Below, piece by piece: positions 8,561 through 16,536 of a DNA stretch of 37,101 bases (its first letter is position 1; each line of letters opens with the position of its first letter). This DNA comes from PNKC01 sp038323265. GTDB lineage: Bacteria; Chloroflexota; Dehalococcoidia; Tepidiformales; Tepidiformaceae. Below the pieces are notes generated by a model that had not been told where the DNA came from, searched no databases, and was given only the letters and a program-made list of their open reading frames with translations. The DNA is taken from assembly GCA_038323265.1 (NCBI GenBank), contig JBBQGT010000012.1, positions 1 to 37,101 of the forward strand, in the 5' to 3' direction. The translations under genes and the position numbers were made by a program.

Positions 8561-9241
8561 TCACGCCTCGAGCACGGCCAGTTCGAGTAGCGCCACCGCT
8601 TCCCTATAGCTAGCCTCGGGCGGGATGCGCACCGGCGCGCCGATCGTCACGCGCGCCCGCCCGCGCGGGATCAACATCCAGCGTCCTTCGTAGGTGCCGC
8701 GCCGCAGCAGGTCGACGCGCATGGGCAGCACCTGCTTGCCGGAACGTACCGCCAGCCAGCCGATGCCCGACTTGAAGGGCAACTGCTCGCCGGTCTCACT
8801 GCGCATCCCCTCCGGGAAGATCAGCACGTTCCAGCCGTCCTTCAGCAGGTTGTTGACGTGCTCCAGGCTCTCGCGGATGCCGCCGCCGTCACGCTCGAAC
8901 GGGAAGGCGTTGCCAAACAGCCGCCCGGTGAACGCGCGCGCGCGATTCCCAAAGATGTCATCCGCGGCCGCCGCCACGGCAATGCGCAGCCGGAATCGCC
9001 GCGGCAGCGCCCGCAAGATCATGCTCCAATCGAGGTGAATCGTGTGGTTGCTGATTACCAGGCAGGGCTGCTCAACCTGGCCGAGGTGATGCCGCCCACG
9101 CACCTCAATGCTGTAGCCAAGCCAGATCGTAGGAAAAAGCAATGCCAGTTGAAATGACTCGCGGAAGCGCCGCACGGCCCACCAGCGCGGCCAGTGCGCG
9201 AATGCATCCTCGCGCGGCTTGCGGGGGCCGGGCTCAGTCAC
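8561..9241 (-). CDS. plsC: 1-acyl-sn-glycerol-3-phosphate acyltransferase-like (PlsC family)
   Basis: Members of this family transfer a fatty acyl chain to lysophosphatidate or related lysolipids at the inner membrane face. The 226-residue protein has the catalytic H-x4-D motif NHTIHLD (65-71), FPEGMRSETG (about 142-151) that binds the phosphate, and a late GAPVRIPP segment. One hydrophobic stretch near residues 30-45 may dip into the membrane. The start is GTG at 9241. It is the last gene of a long minus-strand block, 134 bp after the GT4 gene, so a role in glycolipid synthesis with that enzyme is possible but unproven. Confidence 0.8.
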   Translation of the reverse strand: MTEPGPRKPREDAFAHWPRWWAVRRFRESFQLALLFPTIWLGYSIEVRGRHHLGQVEQPCLVISNHTIHLDWSMILRALPRRFRLRIAVAAAADDIFGNRARAFTGRLFGNAFPFERDGGGIRESLEHVNNLLKDGWNVLIFPEGMRSETGEQLPFKSGIGWLAVRSGKQVLPMRVDLLRRGTYEGRWMLIPRGRARVTIGAPVRIPPEASYREAVALLELAVLEA

Positions 9242-9375
9242 GGATCTGCCTCAACTCCATGCCTTGCGGCCGTCCCATCCTCAGCGTTACTTCTCCGGAC
9301 CGGGCTTGGGCCACCTTTACACGAAGCGCTCCGGAAAACAACGCGGCGAAACCCGCGCCCGGCGAGCGCCCTGCC

Positions 9376-10692
9376 TTAGCCCTGCGTCCCGCCCACAGCG
9401 GCTGCCCAAGATTCAGCGCCCACCCCTTCGTTGCGCAGCTCGTGGCTCGCGCGGTACTCCGCCCCCACCTTGGTGTAGAGGTCAGCCATCTCTCTGCCAA
9501 TGCGTCCCCACGCGAAGCGCTGCATTGAACGCTGGGCCGCTCGGCTGAAGTTTGCCCGCAGTTCGCGGTTGTTGAGCAGCACTTCCAGCTTCTCAGCGAA
9601 CGGTTCCGGGCAGCGCCAGGGAATCAGGTATCCGCTTACGCCGTCGGTCACGGTCGAGATCAGCCCGCCAACTCGCGAAGCCACCACCGGCGTGCCGCAG
9701 GCCATCGATTCCACAGCCACCAGCCCAAAGCTTTCGTAGTAACTGGGCACCACGCAGACGTCCGCGGCGCTGTAGTAGGCCGGCAGATCATCGTGCGCCA
9801 CGGCCCCTTCGAAGCGCACGTTGGCGGCCACGCCCGCTGCTTCCGCCTGGGCCTGCAGTTCCTGTTTTAGTTCGGAAGCGCGCTCGTCGCCACCGACGAT
9901 GAGAAGGGTGAAGTCGCGCTCGTCCAGCTGGGCGACTGCGCTGATCAGGATGTCCACGCCCTTCAACTTCTCCAGGCGTCCCACCCACAGGAGCACCGCG
10001 CCTTCCGCTGGCAGGTTCAGCCGTTGCCGGGCTGCGGCCCGGTCTCGCGGCCGGAACAGCTCGAGGTCCACGCCGCAGGGTATGGTGTGAATCTTCTCGC
10101 GGTCCGCGCCGTAGTAACGCTGCAGCAGTTCCCGTTCGTGGTCGCTGGCGGTGACGATGGCCGAAGCGCGCCGCGCAATTTGGCGTTCGTGGCGGATGCG
10201 CTTGCGCGGCTCCTGCTCACCAAAACGCGCGCGGTTCTTCACTTCGCCAAGGGTATGGAACATCACGATGTGCGGCACATCCAGTTGCCGTGCGAGGTGG
10301 CCGCCAGCCCACCCGCTCTGCCAGTAGTGGCTGTGAATCGCGTCATAGCCGCGCCCATCTTCGTGCACGAAGCGCTGCATCTCACGCGCGAACTGCGGCA
10401 GGTGGTTGGCGATCGCCTCTTTGTCGATCGGCTCCGGCGGGCCGGCGCTGACGCGCACCAGCCGCAGGTTCTCGGCGATCTGCTCCACTCGCGGCAGGTC
10501 CGCATCGCGCCGCGTGAAGATGTCAATCTCGAACCCAAGCCGCGCCAGTTCGCGCGAAAGTTCGAGCACATAAACGTTCATCCCGCCCGTTTCGCGGCCA
10601 CCCAGCGGGGCAAGCGGGCTGGTGTGCGCCGAAACCTGGGCGATGCGCATCCGGCTGGTGTCGTTCACGAGGGCATGTTCACGGGCTGTCAT
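9376..10692 (-). CDS. Glycosyltransferase family 4 (MshA/sucrose-phosphate-synthase-like)
   Basis: This is a 438-residue retaining GT-B glycosyltransferase. The N-terminal domain carries GGRETGGMNVYVLELSRELARLG, typical of the MshA / sucrose synthase / SPS branch of GT4. The C-terminal domain shows VGRLEKLKGVDILI and the E-x7-E motif in YYESFGLVAVESMACGTPVV, which binds the sugar nucleotide. Donor and acceptor are not readable from sequence; inositol-phosphate, sucrose-phosphate and glycolipid functions all occur in this branch. The true start could be ATG 10692 or, about 14 codons on, the MRIAQVSAH start at 10650, where similarity begins; neither has a good ribosome site. Cytosolic or membrane-peripheral. 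Confidence 0.87.
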   Translation of the reverse strand: MTAREHALVNDTSRMRIAQVSAHTSPLAPLGGRETGGMNVYVLELSRELARLGFEIDIFTRRDADLPRVEQIAENLRLVRVSAGPPEPIDKEAIANHLPQFAREMQRFVHEDGRGYDAIHSHYWQSGWAGGHLARQLDVPHIVMFHTLGEVKNRARFGEQEPRKRIRHERQIARRASAIVTASDHERELLQRYYGADREKIHTIPCGVDLELFRPRDRAAARQRLNLPAEGAVLLWVGRLEKLKGVDILISAVAQLDERDFTLLIVGGDERASELKQELQAQAEAAGVAANVRFEGAVAHDDLPAYYSAADVCVVPSYYESFGLVAVESMACGTPVVASRVGGLISTVTDGVSGYLIPWRCPEPFAEKLEVLLNNRELRANFSRAAQRSMQRFAWGRIGREMADLYTKVGAEYRASHELRNEGVGAESWAAAVGGTQG

Positions 10693-10710
10693 TCAAGGGC
10701 TGTCATTCTA
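10685..10710. repeat. Short tandem duplication at the GT4 start
   Basis: GGGCTGTCATTC occurs twice in a row (from 10684 and 10697). On the minus strand this gives two copies of GAATGACAGCCC, so two possible ATG codons, of which only the 10692 copy is in frame. It looks like a small replication-slippage duplication. Confidence 0.6.
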
Positions 10711-10768
10711 AGCCGGGCGCGAGGAATTTGACCCACCTGCCCGGCCTTTAAATATACCTTCGCCGCGG

Positions 10769-11086
10769 TTAGTTCAGGCGAAAGGTGTCGCCTTCTTCTT
10801 CATCGTCGTCCGCATCGCTATCGCTGTAGACGCCCGCCGGCGAGCCCCGCCAGACGGCCACGATGAAGTCCTCGCGGTACGGGTCGGAGGTCATCACGAG
10901 GCGCTCATCGGCGGCGTCGATCAGCTGCTGAATGCGCTCCTCGTTGGCGTCCGCGGTGGTGCAAAGCGTGGCATGCACGTTCGCCCCCTGGTAGTGGATA
11001 TCGATGCGCCCGCAGATCCCACCATCTTCGAGGATGGTGTACGACTCGGAGTGCGGTGTCCGCGATTCCCGTTCGAACTCAATCAC
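10769..11086 (-). CDS. Small acidic-tailed protein coupled to proA
   Basis: The protein is 105 residues if it starts at GTG 11086. That GTG overlaps the proA stop in a GTGA, the usual mark of translational coupling; the earlier ATG at 11122 would overlap proA by 40 bases and is less likely. The sequence has an alternating strand pattern (SYTILEDGGICGRIDIHYQG, then HATLCTTADA), a helix (EERIQQLIDAADERLV), a conserved-looking DPYREDFIVAVWRG, and a very acidic tail (DSDADDDEEEGD). No signal peptide or known motif. I do not recognise the family; it is probably cytosolic. Confidence 0.75.
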   Translation of the reverse strand: MIEFERESRTPHSESYTILEDGGICGRIDIHYQGANVHATLCTTADANEERIQQLIDAADERLVMTSDPYREDFIVAVWRGSPAGVYSDSDADDDEEEGDTFRLN

Positions 11087-12363
11087 TGTGGCCGTACCTG
11101 TCCTTTGCCGAATATTGTCCATTTGTAGCTCGTCAACTCACGCAACCCCATCGGGCCTCGGGCGTGCATCTTCTGGGTCGAAATGCCCACCTCTGCGCCA
11201 AGCCCGAACTGCGCACCATCGGTGAACTGCGTGCTGGCGTTCACGTAGACGGCCGCCGAATCCACCTCGTCCATGAACTGATTGGCGCGCGTGTAGTTCT
11301 CAGTCACGATCGCGTCGCTGTGGTGGCTGCCGTAGCGCTCAATGTGGGCCATCGCCTCTTCCAGCGAATCGACGATGCGCACGCCCACCCGCATCGCCAG
11401 GTGCTCGGTCGTCCAGTCGTCTTCGTTGGCGCGCTCCACGGTGATGCCGGGGTGAAGCTCTTTTGAAAGGAGCGCCGCCGCGCGCGCATCAGCGATGAAC
11501 GTCACTCGCCCGCCCCAGCGATCGGCTAGCCGATCGAGGAACGCAGGCGCGATCTTCGCGTGCACCAGCACCGTGTCCACAGCGTTGCAGATGCTGTAGC
11601 GCCGGGTCTTGGCGTTGTCCACCACGTTCACAGCCATCTCAAGATCCGCCGCGTCGTCCACATAGATCTGAACGATGGCGTCGCCGTGGGCGACCACCGG
11701 CATCGTCGCGTTTCCTCGCACGTAGTTGATCAGCCCGGCGCCGCCGCGCGGCACCACGAGGTCGATCAGGTCGTGTGATTTGAGCAGTTCATCGACATGC
11801 GCGCGATCCGGGTCGCTGACCACCTGGACGGCGTCGTCCGGCACTTCGCTGCCAGCCAGGGCCTCGCGCAGCACGTCCCCGAGGGCGGCGTTGCTGTGAC
11901 GCGCCTCCTTGCCGCCGCGTAGCAGGCTCGCGTTGCCGCTCTTCAGGGCCAGCGCGGCGATATCGATCGTCACGTTCGGGCGCGACTCGTAAATGGCCGC
12001 GATCACGCCCAGCGGCACGCGCCGTCGCGCGATCATCAGCCCGTTCGGCAGGGTGCGTGAATTGAAGACTTCGCCTACAGGGTCTGGCAGCAGCGCGACG
12101 TTGCGCGTATCCGCCGCGATCGCGCCCAGCCGCTCGGGGCTCAGGGCCAGGCGTTCGAGGAAGTAAGCGTCGAGCCCCGCCTCGCGGCCATCCGCCAGGT
12201 CACGCGCGTTCGCTTCGAGGATCGGACCCTGCCGCGTCTCCAGAAGCTCGGCGATGCGCAACAGGGCGGCGTTTTTCGCGCCCGTCGAAAGGTTCGCCAG
12301 CCGCTTCGAAGCAGCCCGCGCCAGCGCCGCGCGTTCGCGCACAACCGAGATGACGGCAGTCAT
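11083..12363 (-). CDS. proA: Gamma-glutamyl phosphate reductase
   Basis: ProA reduces gamma-glutamyl phosphate to glutamate semialdehyde with NADPH, the second step of proline synthesis. The 426-residue protein matches the family length. It has the cofactor segment YESRPNVTIDIAALALKSGNA, the catalytic Cys in SICNAVDTVLV, and the C-terminal signature FTDGAQFGLGAEVGISTQKMHARGPMGL. The start is ATG 12363 (MTAVISVVRERA), which lines up with the family N-terminus; 12414 would add 17 unconserved residues. No proB is in the window. It lies 57 bp downstream of the membrane-protein gene at 12421-13161 and is coupled by GTGA to the small gene that follows. Confidence 0.95.
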   Translation of the reverse strand: MTAVISVVRERAALARAASKRLANLSTGAKNAALLRIAELLETRQGPILEANARDLADGREAGLDAYFLERLALSPERLGAIAADTRNVALLPDPVGEVFNSRTLPNGLMIARRRVPLGVIAAIYESRPNVTIDIAALALKSGNASLLRGGKEARHSNAALGDVLREALAGSEVPDDAVQVVSDPDRAHVDELLKSHDLIDLVVPRGGAGLINYVRGNATMPVVAHGDAIVQIYVDDAADLEMAVNVVDNAKTRRYSICNAVDTVLVHAKIAPAFLDRLADRWGGRVTFIADARAAALLSKELHPGITVERANEDDWTTEHLAMRVGVRIVDSLEEAMAHIERYGSHHSDAIVTENYTRANQFMDEVDSAAVYVNASTQFTDGAQFGLGAEVGISTQKMHARGPMGLRELTSYKWTIFGKGQVRPQ

Positions 12364-12420
12364 GCAGTCAGTGTAGCGGATCGGGAAAAGGGCCAGTGGC
12401 GAAATGATAGGCACGGGGGC

Positions 12421-13161
12421 TCATGCCTCGCTGAACGCTTCTTCCGCCTCACGCTGTTGGGGCCGCGAGGCGCGCCATGCGAGCCGGTCCGACCACACGG
12501 CGAAGGCCGCGGCAGTCATCAGCAGTCCAACCAGCGCCATGCCCGCCAGCAGCTTCGGAGAAGGACTGAGTTCCGGCGAGTAGAGGCTCGATGCCCTCAA
12601 GAGTTTGACGGTTGGAAAGGTCATGATGTTGAGGAGCGCCTGCACCAGCGATGCGCCAATGCTCATCCCGGGCAACTCAATCGCCTTGTGCCTCGGCCGC
12701 TTGATCGATACTTGGAAGACGTCGAGGTCCGGCCGGGCGCACCCCAGCCTGGCGAACAGCATTGAAATTGAGATTGAAATCGCGCATACAGCGACGACGA
12801 CCACTACCACGCCTGCGGTCCCGAAGGACACGCCTTCGTGCGCCGCTGCCCAGCCCACCAGCGCGAAGCCGGCGATCGACTTCATTCCCCCCGCCCAGTG
12901 GGGGATCAGGATTGTCGATGCGGCGAACCGCACCTTCGTCCCGGGTTCCAGTTCGGCCGCCGCCACGGGTAATCGCCAAACATTCGGGCCCACCACGAAC
13001 GCCGCACCGGTCGCCACTTCAAGCAGCCCAAACAGGCCGATGAACTGCGTGCCAGTCCACCCGCCCAGGCCGCCGAGGGCGAGCAACGTAAGAAAGGCAC
13101 CCGCCAGGTTCAACACCGAAAGCGTGAGGCCAAGCGCCAGGCCGCGAAGCGCGCCAAACAT
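12421..13161 (-). CDS. Multi-pass membrane protein of unknown function
   Basis: The 246-residue protein has about six hydrophobic segments: near 5-30 (LALGLTLSVLNLAGAFLTLLAL), 38-58, 92-107, 115-137 (a run rich in Val, then ISISISMLF), a weaker one at about 165-180, and 207-225. An internal duplication is not obvious. The cytosolic-looking loop after the fourth helix is basic (SIKRPRHK) and the C-terminus is charged. I do not recognise a family. It lies 22 bp after ybaB and 57 bp before proA on the same strand, so it is probably co-transcribed with them. Confidence 0.65.
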   Translation of the reverse strand: MFGALRGLALGLTLSVLNLAGAFLTLLALGGLGGWTGTQFIGLFGLLEVATGAAFVVGPNVWRLPVAAAELEPGTKVRFAASTILIPHWAGGMKSIAGFALVGWAAAHEGVSFGTAGVVVVVVAVCAISISISMLFARLGCARPDLDVFQVSIKRPRHKAIELPGMSIGASLVQALLNIMTFPTVKLLRASSLYSPELSPSPKLLAGMALVGLLMTAAAFAVWSDRLAWRASRPQQREAEEAFSEA

Positions 13162-13183
13162 CAGGGCCCCTGCTTTCGGCTGC

Positions 13184-13477
13184 TCACTCCTGGCTCAATT
13201 GCTGGAAGAGTCCCAGGGCGGCCTCCTGGGTTGCTGCCCTGGCTCGCTCGAGTGCGTCGGTGATCGCCGCCGCGACCAGGTCTTCAAGCATGCTTGAATC
13301 GTTGCGGGCCTCCTCGGAAATCGTCACCGATTCCACGCGTTGGAGACCGTGGAGCGTCACCCGCACTGCTCCGCCCCCGGACTCGCCCGTCACTAAGGAC
13401 GGGCTTGTACCGGAGATACGGGACAAAACGTTCCCCAGTAGGTCGGAGTTTTGTATGCCCGGTCCTGCGTCCGCCAT
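13184..13477 (-). CDS. ybaB: YbaB/EbfC-family nucleoid-associated protein
   Basis: The 97-residue protein matches YbaB/EbfC, a small dimeric DNA-binding protein of the nucleoid. The core reads GGGAVRVTLHGLQRVESVTISEEA, then MLEDLVAAAITDALERARAATQE, as in the family strand-strand-helix layout. The N-terminal helix is shorter and less charged than usual, so it may be a divergent paralogue. In many bacteria ybaB sits between dnaX and recR; here it does not. The start is ATG 13477, overlapping by one base the stop of a 21-codon hydrophobic gene (TAATG), which argues for coupled translation. Confidence 0.8.
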   Translation of the reverse strand: MADAGPGIQNSDLLGNVLSRISGTSPSLVTGESGGGAVRVTLHGLQRVESVTISEEARNDSSMLEDLVAAAITDALERARAATQEAALGLFQQLSQE

Positions 13478-13542
13478 TAGAGCAGGATGATGAGCAGGAT
13501 GATGATGATGATGATGACGACTACGCCACCGCCGATATACAT
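13477..13542 (-). CDS. 21-residue hydrophobic micro-protein upstream of ybaB
   Basis: This gene is too short for routine gene calling. ATG 13542 opens 21 codons and ends in TAA. The product is MYIGGGVVV, then six Ile, then LLIILL: one membrane-spanning hydrophobic segment with a Gly-rich head and no charged residue. GGAG lies about nine bases upstream of the ATG. The stop shares one base with the ybaB start (TAATG). The run of ATC codons is a trinucleotide repeat, so slippage could change the length but not the frame. Similar tiny GGG-headed hydrophobic peptides occur in several high-GC phyla as I recall, without known function. It could be a membrane micro-protein or a leader that controls ybaB translation. 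Confidence 0.6.
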   Translation of the reverse strand: MYIGGGVVVIIIIIILLIILL

Positions 13543-13803
13543 GACTTGATACTCCAATAGGTTTCTGCAACACGAAGTTGTCTGAACCAGCATGAGTTGC
13601 GAGTAGTGCACTCTCTATAAAACGCCCTCGTTCCGCGCCTTGCGAAAGTGTCCCAAGCAGCCGGTACTTCGAACGGATCCTCGGTCGCAAGTCGTACAAC
13701 AAGGCGCGGTCGTCCTACGGTGCCTCGAAACCTCGGCGGCTCTGTGGTTCGAATCGCTCGTGAAAATCGCCCCTGCCGCGCCGCTCCCGCACAATGAGCA
13801 GCC

Positions 13804-15450
13804 GTGATAATCGCCGACCTTAACGAAGTCTCTCGCATCCATGGCGGCCGCACGATCTTTCGCGGTCTTTCGTGGTCCCTCCAGGATGGTGAGAAGATTG
13901 GCCTGATTGGGCCGAGTGGCGCTGGCAAGAGCACGCTCCTGCGTACGCTAGCTGGCGACGAAGCGCCCGATGCTGGCACGGTCACCTTCAAGCGCGGTGC
14001 ACACGTCGCCTACCTGCCGCAGGAGTTCAGCGGGCAGCCGGGACGCAGCGCCTTCGATGAGTTGCTCGCGGCCAGCGGCGACCTCGCGGCCATCGATGAA
14101 GCGATCGCCCGCTGCGAAGCCCAGATGGCCGACCCCGCGGTCCTCGATGACGCGGCTCGCTTCGATGCCGTGTTGGAGGAGCATGCCAAACTGCTCGACC
14201 GCTACGACTCCGCTGGCGGAGGGGCTATTCGCAACCGCGCCGAGGCGCTGCTCCGCGCCCTCGGCTTTGATGAAGAAGCCTGGTCGCGCCCGATGGAGGT
14301 GCTTAGCGGCGGCCAGCGCAAGCTCATCGGCATCGCTCGCTGCTTGCTCTCCAACCCGCATCTGCTGCTCCTGGACGAACCGGACAACCACCTCGACCTG
14401 GATCGCAAGGCCATGCTCGAAAAGGTCATCCGCGATTTCGGCGGCACAGTCGTGGTCGTCTCGCATGACCGCTATCTGTTGGACGAAACGGTCGACGTCA
14501 TCGTCGAGTTCGAATACTCGCAAGAGAAAGGCATGGCGTTGAAGCGGTGGGAGGGCAACTACTCCAGCTACGCCACCCAGAAAGAGCTCGCCCAGGCCCG
14601 CCAGGCACAGGTTTACAGCTCCCAACAGCAGGAGATCGAGCGGCTGGAGGCGGCCGTCGCCCGCTTCCGCCTCTGGGCCGATATGGTGCTCAGCCAGCGT
14701 CACAAGCGTCAGGCCGATAACAAGCAGCGCCAGATCGATCGCATGGAGAAAGTCGAACGGCCGGTCCTCGAGCGGCGCAAAATGATGCTCAAGTTTCGCC
14801 CCTCGCAGCGCGGCGGCGCGAAGGTGGTGGAGCTGCGCAACGTGGACAAGGCGTTCGGCGAAAACGTCATCCTGCGCGGCGCCGTGGGCACGATCATGAA
14901 CGGTGAGCGCGTGGGCATCGTTGGTCCCAACGGCGCGGGCAAATCCGTGCTGCTCAAGCTCATCCTCGGCCAACAGCAAGCGGATGCCGGCGAAGTCTGG
15001 GTAGGCCCCAGCATCAAAACGGGCTACTACGCCCAGGAGCACGAAACGCTCGATTTTCGCCAGACCCCGATCGAAGCCATACGCGAGACGCGGCCTATGT
15101 TCGAAGGCGAAGCCGTTGCCCAGTTGCAGCGCTTCCTCATCCCCTACGCCGCCACCACCCAGCCGATTGCCAAGCTCAGCGGCGGGGAGAAGAGCCGAGT
15201 TCAGCTCGCCCGCCTGATGCAACTCGGCGCCAACTGCCTGCTCCTCGATGAGCCAACCAACAATCTCGATATCCCGGCCGCCGAAGTGCTCGAACAGGCG
15301 CTCGACGCGTTCAGCGGCACCGTCATCGTCGTCTCGCACGACCGCTACCTGCTGGACCGCCTGGTCGATCGCATCATCGAAGTGGATGGCGGCCGGGTGC
15401 GCAGCTTTGGCGGCGGCTACAGCTACTACGCCGAGCAGATCGCGAACTAA
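13804..15450 (+). CDS. ABC-F family ATPase (ribosome-associated type)
   Basis: This is a 548-residue protein with two ABC ATPase domains in one chain and no membrane segment, which defines ABC-F. Domain 1 has Walker A GPSGAGKST (about 36-44), the signature LSGGQRK and Walker B LLLLDEPDNHLDL. Domain 2 has GPNGAGKSVLL, LSGGEKSRVQLARL and LLLDEPTNNLDIP. Between them lies a charged helical linker (about 245-325), the arm that reaches the ribosomal P site in this family. ABC-F proteins act in translation or antibiotic protection; the Uup/EttA/resistance branch cannot be settled here. Walker B of domain 1 reads DEPDNHLD, with Asp where Thr is usual. The start is GTG 13804. A shared regulatory region separates it from the ybaB block. 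Confidence 0.92.
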   Translation: MIIADLNEVSRIHGGRTIFRGLSWSLQDGEKIGLIGPSGAGKSTLLRTLAGDEAPDAGTVTFKRGAHVAYLPQEFSGQPGRSAFDELLAASGDLAAIDEAIARCEAQMADPAVLDDAARFDAVLEEHAKLLDRYDSAGGGAIRNRAEALLRALGFDEEAWSRPMEVLSGGQRKLIGIARCLLSNPHLLLLDEPDNHLDLDRKAMLEKVIRDFGGTVVVVSHDRYLLDETVDVIVEFEYSQEKGMALKRWEGNYSSYATQKELAQARQAQVYSSQQQEIERLEAAVARFRLWADMVLSQRHKRQADNKQRQIDRMEKVERPVLERRKMMLKFRPSQRGGAKVVELRNVDKAFGENVILRGAVGTIMNGERVGIVGPNGAGKSVLLKLILGQQQADAGEVWVGPSIKTGYYAQEHETLDFRQTPIEAIRETRPMFEGEAVAQLQRFLIPYAATTQPIAKLSGGEKSRVQLARLMQLGANCLLLDEPTNNLDIPAAEVLEQALDAFSGTVIVVSHDRYLLDRLVDRIIEVDGGRVRSFGGGYSYYAEQIAN

Positions 15451-15520
15451 CGCGCCGAGCAGCGGGCCACCAGCGACCCCCGTTGCTATCGCGCCGCATT
15501 CACCCAAAACTGAGCACCGC

Positions 15521-16279
15521 ATGACAAGCGACATCCTCCAGTTCCTCGCCGCCCTCCTCGCCTCCAGCGTGGAAATGGTCGAAGCCCTGACGATCGTCCT
15601 TGCCGTTGGCGTAACGCGCAGTTGGCGTCCGGCACTGTTGGGTGTGGGCGCCGGGCTCATCGCCCTTGCCATCGTGGTCGTTGCGTTCGGCCCGTCACTC
15701 GTCAACTACGTGCCGATCGACGCTTTGCGCGTCACCATCGGCACGCTGCTTCTCATTTTCGGGCTGCAATGGCTGCGCAAAGCTGTCCTCCGTTCATCCA
15801 GCCTGAAGGCCAAGCACAACGAGGCGCAGATTTACGAAGACGAAGTGCGCATGCTTCGCCGCGAAGGCAAAGACCCCGACTCGTTCGATTGGACCGGCTT
15901 CACCGTGGCCTTCAAGGGCGTCTTCCTCGAAGGGCTCGAGGTGGCCTTCATCGTCCTCACCTTCGGCACGAACGAGGGACGCTTCGACATCCCCATCTAT
16001 GGCGCGACGGTCGGCCTAATACTTGTCGTCGGTACCGGGCTTGTCGTCCACAAGCCCCTCAGCCGCGTACCCGAGAACACCATCAAGTACGCCGTCGGGC
16101 TGCTGCTCTCGGCATTCGGCACGTTTTGGGCAGGAGAAGGCGTGGGCGTCGAATGGACGCTGCAGGATCCGACAATCGTCGCCCTCGTCGGCGTATACGC
16201 CGCGGTTTCGGCAGCGCTCGTCTGGTACCTCAAGCCGCAAGCGGGCCTCGCTCCGGCCTTCGAGGAGCCTACCGCGTGA
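15521..16279 (+). CDS. COG4280-like multi-pass membrane protein
   Basis: The 252-residue protein has about six to seven membrane helices. It begins MTSDILQFLAALLASSVEMVEALTIVLAVG, with acidic residues inside the first helix (EMVEA). A second copy of a similar acidic motif, FKGVFLEGLEVAFIVLTFGTNE, opens the second half, so the protein looks like two inverted or tandem halves joined by a charged loop (KAKHNEAQIYEDEVRMLRREG). This pattern resembles the uncharacterised COG4280 group and recalls ion transporters such as the GDT1 and FTR1 types with paired ExxE-like motifs. A cation-transport role is inference. Its stop overlaps the next gene in a GTGA. Confidence 0.75.
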   Translation: MTSDILQFLAALLASSVEMVEALTIVLAVGVTRSWRPALLGVGAGLIALAIVVVAFGPSLVNYVPIDALRVTIGTLLLIFGLQWLRKAVLRSSSLKAKHNEAQIYEDEVRMLRREGKDPDSFDWTGFTVAFKGVFLEGLEVAFIVLTFGTNEGRFDIPIYGATVGLILVVGTGLVVHKPLSRVPENTIKYAVGLLLSAFGTFWAGEGVGVEWTLQDPTIVALVGVYAAVSAALVWYLKPQAGLAPAFEEPTA

Positions 16280-16470
16280 GATACGTCAAGGGCTTCGGGC
16301 TGTTCTGGTGGGACTTCATCGTGGGCGATTCGATCGTCCTTGCTGGCGGCGTCCTCACCTTACTGGGCGTCGGCTACGTGCTCGCGATGAACGACGTAGG
16401 TCTCGTCGAATTCGTTGTGCCCGCCGGCGTCATCGTCACCCTGGTCCTCAGCCTGCCGCGCCGGCGGTAG
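16276..16470 (+). CDS. Small two-helix membrane protein coupled to the COG4280-like gene
   Basis: A GTG at 16276 sits inside the GTGA that ends the COG4280-like gene and opens a 64-residue frame. The product starts MRYVKGFGLFWWDFIVGDS and has two hydrophobic segments (about residues 18-36 and 42-58), with a basic tail PRRR. Overlap, length and codon use fit a real coupled gene whose product probably works with the larger membrane protein as a partner or subunit. No known family was recognised. Confidence 0.7.
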   Translation: MRYVKGFGLFWWDFIVGDSIVLAGGVLTLLGVGYVLAMNDVGLVEFVVPAGVIVTLVLSLPRRR

Positions 16471-16536
16471 GCGCCCGGCGGCCCCGGTGACACCGGCCGC
16501 TTGGCGGTCGCGCTCTCGCCCGCCGATGCTCGCCGC

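Noticed and set aside
9234..9375. Short minus-strand frame ending VTLRMGRPQGMELRQIRD-stop between GT4 and PlsC
   Set aside because: It has no ribosome site and only weak starts; the eight-base overlap with the PlsC start is suggestive but not enough.
13497..13515. Asp-rich (plus strand) or His-rich (minus strand) runs
   Set aside because: They are other-frame readings of the ATC repeat that encodes the Ile run of the micro-protein.
13735..13765. tRNA-like T-loop sequence GGTTCGAATC
   Set aside because: Flanking bases do not form the T stem and there is no acceptor or anticodon arm.
13948..15705. Long minus-strand frame opposite the ABC-F gene
   Set aside because: Shadow of the GC-rich third positions of the real gene, which has all ABC-F motifs.
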